Assembly (NCBI RefSeq): GCF_029601685.1
Contig: NZ_JARRIR010000010.1
Location: forward strand, 1-64,000
Direction: 5' to 3'
Length of the DNA stretch: 64,000 nt
From: Metarhizobium sp017305935
Lineage (GTDB): Bacteria > Pseudomonadota > Alphaproteobacteria > Rhizobiales > Rhizobiaceae
The position numbers and the translations under genes were made by a program. Position 1 is the stretch's first letter. Each line of letters starts with the position of its first letter. The notes under the pieces were generated by a model. The model was not told where the DNA came from and did no database searches. It was given only the letters and a program-made list of their open reading frames with translations. Positions 60,756 to 64,000 of the stretch are shown piece by piece.

Positions 60756-60844
60756 GGGGCTTCGGTCCAAAAGGGAATTGGTGAGGCGTGGGCGTGAAAA
60801 ATGCCCGCGCCATTTTTTGTGTTTTCGCCTCATGCGCGCCGGCA

Positions 60845-60873
60845 AACAAAATGCCCGGCTGGCGGGCCGGGCA
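60845..60873 (-). terminator. Hairpin/terminator downstream of the peptide-type ABC operon
   Basis: TGCCCGGC (60852-60859) pairs perfectly with GCCGGGCA (60866-60873) over a six-base loop. On the minus strand it is followed by TTTTGTTTG, so it can end the leftward ABC transcript, about 200 bases past the ATPase stop. It also lies about 90 bases after the rightward Tm-1-like gene. Confidence 0.6.
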
Positions 60874-60906
60874 CAGACTGCTGACAAAGTCCGAAAACCT
60901 CTCCTC

Positions 60907-60993
60907 CGTCATGCTCGGGCCTGTCCCGAGCATCTGCAACGGTTTGATTTTATGAGACGTTTGTAGATCCTCGGCACGAGGCCGAGGATGACG
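60907..60993. repeat. RIME-like palindromic intergenic element
   Basis: Two perfect 9-bp hairpins sit 35 bases apart: ATGCTCGGG-CCTGT-CCCGAGCAT (60911-60933) and ATCCTCGGC-ACGAG-GCCGAGGAT (60967-60989). The outer ends CGTC and GACG are also inverted. This layout, with CTCGG-type palindromes followed by CGAGGATGACG, matches the Rhizobium intergenic mosaic elements found in many copies in Rhizobiaceae. It lies in the 319-base gap between the convergent Tm-1-like and ABC genes; the remaining bases hold the hairpin at 60852 and nothing else recognised. Confidence 0.7.
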
Positions 60994-61074
60994 AAAGAGA
61001 GTGGGGCAGGGGTTTGCCAATAAACCGTGCCCGGTCATGGCGGGGCATCGGATGGCGTTGATCTGGTGCAGGCT

Positions 61075-62916
61075 TCAGGCGCGCAGGCATTCCTTTTCGC
61101 CGCTGCGCTTGGCGCGGCTGTCGAGATCGGCGACCAGCGCATTGGCGAGCAACTGCTTGGTGTAGGCATGCCGGGGCGTGTCGATGACCTCGGCGACGCC
61201 GCGCATCTCCACCACTTTGCCCTGGTTGAGGACGAGGACACGGTCGGCGAGATTGCGCACCAGCGCGAGATTGTGGGTGACGAAGACCATCGTCAGGCCA
61301 CGGCTCTGCTGCAGATCCTTGAGCAGGTTGACGATGGCGGCCTGCACCGAGACGTCGAGCGCGGAAGTGATTTCGTCGCAGATTAGCACCTGCGGATCCG
61401 CCATCAGCGCCCGGGCAATGGCGACGCGCTGCCGCTCGCCGCCCGAGAGCTGGTCGGGAAAGGCAAACATCGCATCGGGGGAAAGCCCGACCTGGCTCAG
61501 CACCTCGGCGATCTTCTGCCGCCGCTCGCTGCGGCTGGCGCGGTTGAACGTGTCGTGGACCAGGCCGACGATGTTCTCGACGGTCTGGCGCGGGTTGAGC
61601 GAATTGTGCGGGCTCTGGAAAATGTATTGCATCGTCTGGAGCTGCTGCCGGCTGCGGTCGCGGGCACGCGGCGCCAGCCGCTCGCCATTGAGCAGGGCCG
61701 TGCATTGCTGCTGCGGCACCAGCCCGATCAGGGCGCGGGACAAAGTGCTCTTACCCGAGCCGGATTCGCCGACGATGGCGAGGCATTCGCCCTTTTCGAC
61801 CGTGAATTCGACGCCTTCGAGCACCCGGAAGGCGCCGTAGGCGACATGCAGGTCGCGGACCTCGATGACCGGGCGCTTTCCGCTCGCAGTCGCCGCCGGC
61901 ACGGGATCGGGCAGACGCTCCGGCTCGGCGATGGCCGTGACGCCGGATTTCAGGCAGCGGACGTCATGCCCCGCGTCCTGACGGGTCATTGCGATGGGAT
62001 GCGCCTTGCATTCCTGTGTGGCAATTGGACAACGAGCCTGGAAGAAGCAGCCCTGCGGGCGCTGGCCGGGGCGTGCGGCATGGCCCGGAATGGCCTTGAG
62101 CTGTGTACGGAAACGCAGTTCGGGAACCGCACTCAGCAGGGCCTGCGTATAGGGATGACAGGGCTGGTTGTACACCGTCTCGACCTGGCCGATCTCGACC
62201 ACACGGCCCGAATACATCACCATCACCTGATCGGCGATATGGGCGATCACCGAGAGATCGTGGGTAACATGCAGCGCGCCGATGCCGTGTTCGCGGCAGA
62301 GGCGCTTGACGATGTCGAGGATCCTGTTTTGCGTCGTCACGTCGAGCCCGGTGGTCGGCTCGTCGAGCACGATCAGCTTGGGCGCGAGGATGACGGCCAT
62401 GGCGATGCCGATGCGCTGCTGCTGGCCGCCGGAGAGTTGATGCGGGAAGCGCAGGAGGAAGGCGGGGTCGGCGGGCAGGCCGACATCCTGCATCACCGCC
62501 TCGATGCGGCGGTCGATTTCGCTGCGTGGCGTTTCGGGCTCATGTGCCTCGATGACCTCGGAGAGTTGCAGCCCGATGCGCAGCGACGGATTGAGGGCGG
62601 AGGCCGGATCCTGCGGCACATAGGCGACAGTCTTGCCGCGCAGCAGGCGTTTCTGCTGCGGCGTGAGATCGAGCATGTTGACGGCGCTATCGCCTGCGAC
62701 ATGGACGGTGCCGCCGGCGATCCGGGCGCCGCCGCGGGCAAAGCCCAGCAGCGCCGTGCCGACGGTGGTCTTGCCCGAGCCGGATTCGCCGACCAGCCCG
62801 AGCACTTCGCCGGCGCGGATGGTGAAGCTGACATCGTCGACGATATCGCCGCCTTCGGGCATGTCGATGCGCAGGTTGCGAACCTCGACGGCAAGCGCCG
62901 GAGCGATTTCGGCCAT
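61075..62916 (-). CDS. Fused dual ABC ATPase of an oligopeptide/nickel-type importer (DppD-DppF type)
   Basis: A 613-residue cytoplasmic protein with two complete cassettes. The first has GLVGESGSGKTTVGTALLGF, HQLSGGQQQRIGIAMAVILA, LIVLDEPTTGLDVTTQNRIL and the oligopeptide-type C-terminal motif QGCFFQARCPIATQECKAHP. The second has AIVGESGSGKSTLSRALIGL, DQLSGGERQRVAIARALMAD and VLICDEITSALDVSVQAAIV. A linker at about residues 325-345 joins them. It energises the two permeases encoded upstream on the same strand. ATG 62916 has AAGGAAAAA before it. The binding protein is not in the window. Confidence 0.9.
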   Translation of the reverse strand: MAEIAPALAVEVRNLRIDMPEGGDIVDDVSFTIRAGEVLGLVGESGSGKTTVGTALLGFARGGARIAGGTVHVAGDSAVNMLDLTPQQKRLLRGKTVAYVPQDPASALNPSLRIGLQLSEVIEAHEPETPRSEIDRRIEAVMQDVGLPADPAFLLRFPHQLSGGQQQRIGIAMAVILAPKLIVLDEPTTGLDVTTQNRILDIVKRLCREHGIGALHVTHDLSVIAHIADQVMVMYSGRVVEIGQVETVYNQPCHPYTQALLSAVPELRFRTQLKAIPGHAARPGQRPQGCFFQARCPIATQECKAHPIAMTRQDAGHDVRCLKSGVTAIAEPERLPDPVPAATASGKRPVIEVRDLHVAYGAFRVLEGVEFTVEKGECLAIVGESGSGKSTLSRALIGLVPQQQCTALLNGERLAPRARDRSRQQLQTMQYIFQSPHNSLNPRQTVENIVGLVHDTFNRASRSERRQKIAEVLSQVGLSPDAMFAFPDQLSGGERQRVAIARALMADPQVLICDEITSALDVSVQAAIVNLLKDLQQSRGLTMVFVTHNLALVRNLADRVLVLNQGKVVEMRGVAEVIDTPRHAYTKQLLANALVADLDSRAKRSGEKECLRA

Positions 62917-62933
62917 TCGGCATTTTTCCTTCT

Positions 62934-63809
62934 TCACTGCTCGCCTCCGGATTTGCGGTTTGCGCCGGACATCGTGCCGGCGATGCCCTCGGCGATCATG
63001 TTGATGCCGAAGGCAAACAGCGCGATGCACAGGGCGGGCGAGACGACGGCCAGCGGACGGCTGGCGATGCGGCCGCGATTTTCATTGATCATCAGGCCCC
63101 AATCGGCATTGGGCGGCTGGATGCCGTAGCCCATGACGCTGAGTGCGGCGATGCCGGAAATCGACCAGACGATGCGGATGCCGAACTCGACCAGCAGCGG
63201 CGTGGTGATGTTGGGCAGGATTTCGCCGAACAGGATCTTCCAGCGCGGCACGCTGAGCGCCTCGGCGAATTCGACGAATTCGCGGCTGACGATGTCGGCG
63301 GCCACGCCCCGGGTGACGCGCGCCACCTGCGGCATGTGCGCCACCCCGACCAGCAGCACGATCAGCCATTCACTGGTGCCGATCAGCGACACGAACAGCA
63401 ACACGAAGATGATCAGCGGAATGGAGAGGAACACGTCCATGATGCGCATCAGCACCTGGTCGATCCAGCCCCGGCTATAGGCGGCGACAAGGCCGACCGT
63501 CACCCCCAGCACCATGCCGACCGAGGCGGAGGCGAACGACATCCACACCACCGGGATGCCGCCGCCGAGCAGCCGCGAGAGCACGTCGCGGCCGCGGAAA
63601 TCGGTGCCGAGCAGGAAGTCCGCCGAGGGTTTCAGGAAGGGCTTGCCGACGAAGGCGCTCGGCTCATAGGGGGCGACGAAGGGGCCGATGACGGCAAGCA
63701 GGATGACCAGGAGCGTGATCGCTATGCCGATCCGTGTCCGGTTGTAGCGCGCCGCTTGCGCAAAGGTCGAAAACCAGACGGGCATCGGCAGGGAACTGGC
63801 GGTTTGCAT
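62934..63809 (-). CDS. Oligopeptide-type ABC permease (DppC/OppC)
   Basis: A 291-residue permease with about six helices. The N-terminal OppC-specific helix (RIGIAITLLVILLAVIGPFV) is followed by LLGTDFRGRDVLSRLLGGGI and the EAA loop EFVEFAEALSVPRWKILFGE then ILPNITTPLLVEFG. It ends 17 bases before the ATPase start and begins 12 bases after the stop of the next permease, so all are one operon. The substrate could be a peptide, nickel chelate, opine or other small solute. Confidence 0.9.
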   Translation of the reverse strand: MQTASSLPMPVWFSTFAQAARYNRTRIGIAITLLVILLAVIGPFVAPYEPSAFVGKPFLKPSADFLLGTDFRGRDVLSRLLGGGIPVVWMSFASASVGMVLGVTVGLVAAYSRGWIDQVLMRIMDVFLSIPLIIFVLLFVSLIGTSEWLIVLLVGVAHMPQVARVTRGVAADIVSREFVEFAEALSVPRWKILFGEILPNITTPLLVEFGIRIVWSISGIAALSVMGYGIQPPNADWGLMINENRGRIASRPLAVVSPALCIALFAFGINMIAEGIAGTMSGANRKSGGEQ

Positions 63810-63821
63810 GCGGGATCCGAT

Positions 63822-64000
63822 TCAGCTTCTCAAGCGGGGTGTCATGAGGATGGTCAGCATGTCGGCGATCATGTTGAACACGATGTAGCCGAAGGCGAAG
63901 ATGAGGACGATCGCCTGGATGACATAGAGATCGCGCTGCGAGACCGCCGATTGCAGGGCGCTGCCGAGACCGGGATACTGGAAGATATATTCGACCACGA
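63822..64000 (-). CDS. Oligopeptide-type ABC permease (DppB/OppB), C-terminal part
   Basis: Only the last 58 codons are in the window: VVEYIFQYPGLGSALQSAVS, QRDLYVIQAIVLIFAFGYIV, FNMIADMLTILMTPRLRS. VEYIFxYPGLG followed by a helix and the NxxADxLxxxxxPR end is the invariant DppB/OppB C-terminus. It is the partner of the DppC-type permease 12 bases downstream. The gene continues beyond the right edge. Confidence 0.9.
   Translation of the reverse strand, partial: VVEYIFQYPGLGSALQSAVSQRDLYVIQAIVLIFAFGYIVFNMIADMLTILMTPRLRS

Noticed and set aside
59471..60784. 437-codon second plus-strand frame over the Tm-1-like gene
   Set aside because: It overlaps the real gene in a +1 frame; its Arg-rich translation lacks any fold-like pattern, whereas the other frame has clear UPF0261 motifs.
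61555..63129. 524-codon plus-strand open frame opposite the dual ABC ATPase
   Set aside because: It is the shadow of two complete ABC cassettes on the minus strand and has no ribosome site or family match.
1..64000. CRISPR arrays, rRNA operons, replication origin
   Set aside because: No regularly spaced short repeats, rRNA-like sequence, repABC genes or iteron clusters were seen on reading through the window.

Overview
The window looks like an accessory stretch of a high-GC alphaproteobacterial genome, most likely a Rhizobiaceae member (Rhizobium/Sinorhizobium/Shinella type). The grounds are the rhizobial-style ectoine uptake and catabolism cluster, a RIME-like intergenic palindrome pair, many ABC uptake systems, and catabolic modules separated by relics of transposases and integrases. 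No rRNA, tRNA or CRISPR array was recognised.

Layout. 1-3.6 kb: a truncated IS3-family (IS2-subgroup) transposase abutting a heavily frameshifted gene pair on the minus strand, a coiled-coil ATPase with a Rad50-like CPVC zinc hook and a SIR2-like protein; this resembles a dead anti-phage system. 4.0-10.7 kb: a redox/stress module with a secreted alpha/beta hydrolase, DipZ-like thiol-disulfide protein, Tat-exported Asp-nucleophile hydrolase, OmpR/EnvZ-type two-component pair and Ohr peroxidase. GATACA/TGTATC boxes lie in front of two of these units. 10.7-16 kb: a TetR/ABC-F divergent pair, a broken esterase, and a TetR-quinone oxidoreductase pair sharing a 22-bp motif. 16-18 kb: relics of an SDR, an aldehyde dehydrogenase and an M20 peptidase.

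18.1-31.3 kb is an apparently complete ectoine/5-hydroxyectoine locus: doeD and doeC and an Lrp/AsnC regulator on the minus strand, then enuR, ehuABCD and eutABCDE on the plus strand. Together they import ectoines, open the ring, deacetylate to diaminobutyrate and convert this to aspartate. Repeated TTGTCATGAT-like boxes mark likely EnuR control sites.

31.3-37.9 kb: a four-gene translationally coupled operon (VWA/DUF1194 protein, family-3 solute-binding protein, SDF-type symporter, methyltransferase) with a divergent wHTH-TPR regulator, bracketed by two decayed tyrosine-recombinase copies in the same orientation. A binding protein coupled to a secondary SDF carrier is unusual and is the best candidate here for an undescribed system.

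38.9-48.2 kb: a Fec-type ferric-siderophore module (ECF sigma, FecR-like anti-sigma, TonB receptor with STN domain, siderophore-interacting reductase, binding protein, two permeases, ATPase). 48.4-64 kb: a catabolic cluster with two acyl-CoA-dehydrogenase-fold flavin monooxygenases, a flavin reductase, an extradiol-type VOC dioxygenase, a carboxymuconolactone decarboxylase-like protein, an amine dehydrogenase-like enzyme, an aminotransferase, an aldehyde dehydrogenase, a Tm-1-like protein, LuxR and IclR regulators and an oligopeptide-type ABC importer running off the window end. The substrate cannot be named from sequence, but the combination suggests breakdown of an amine-bearing or aromatic compound.
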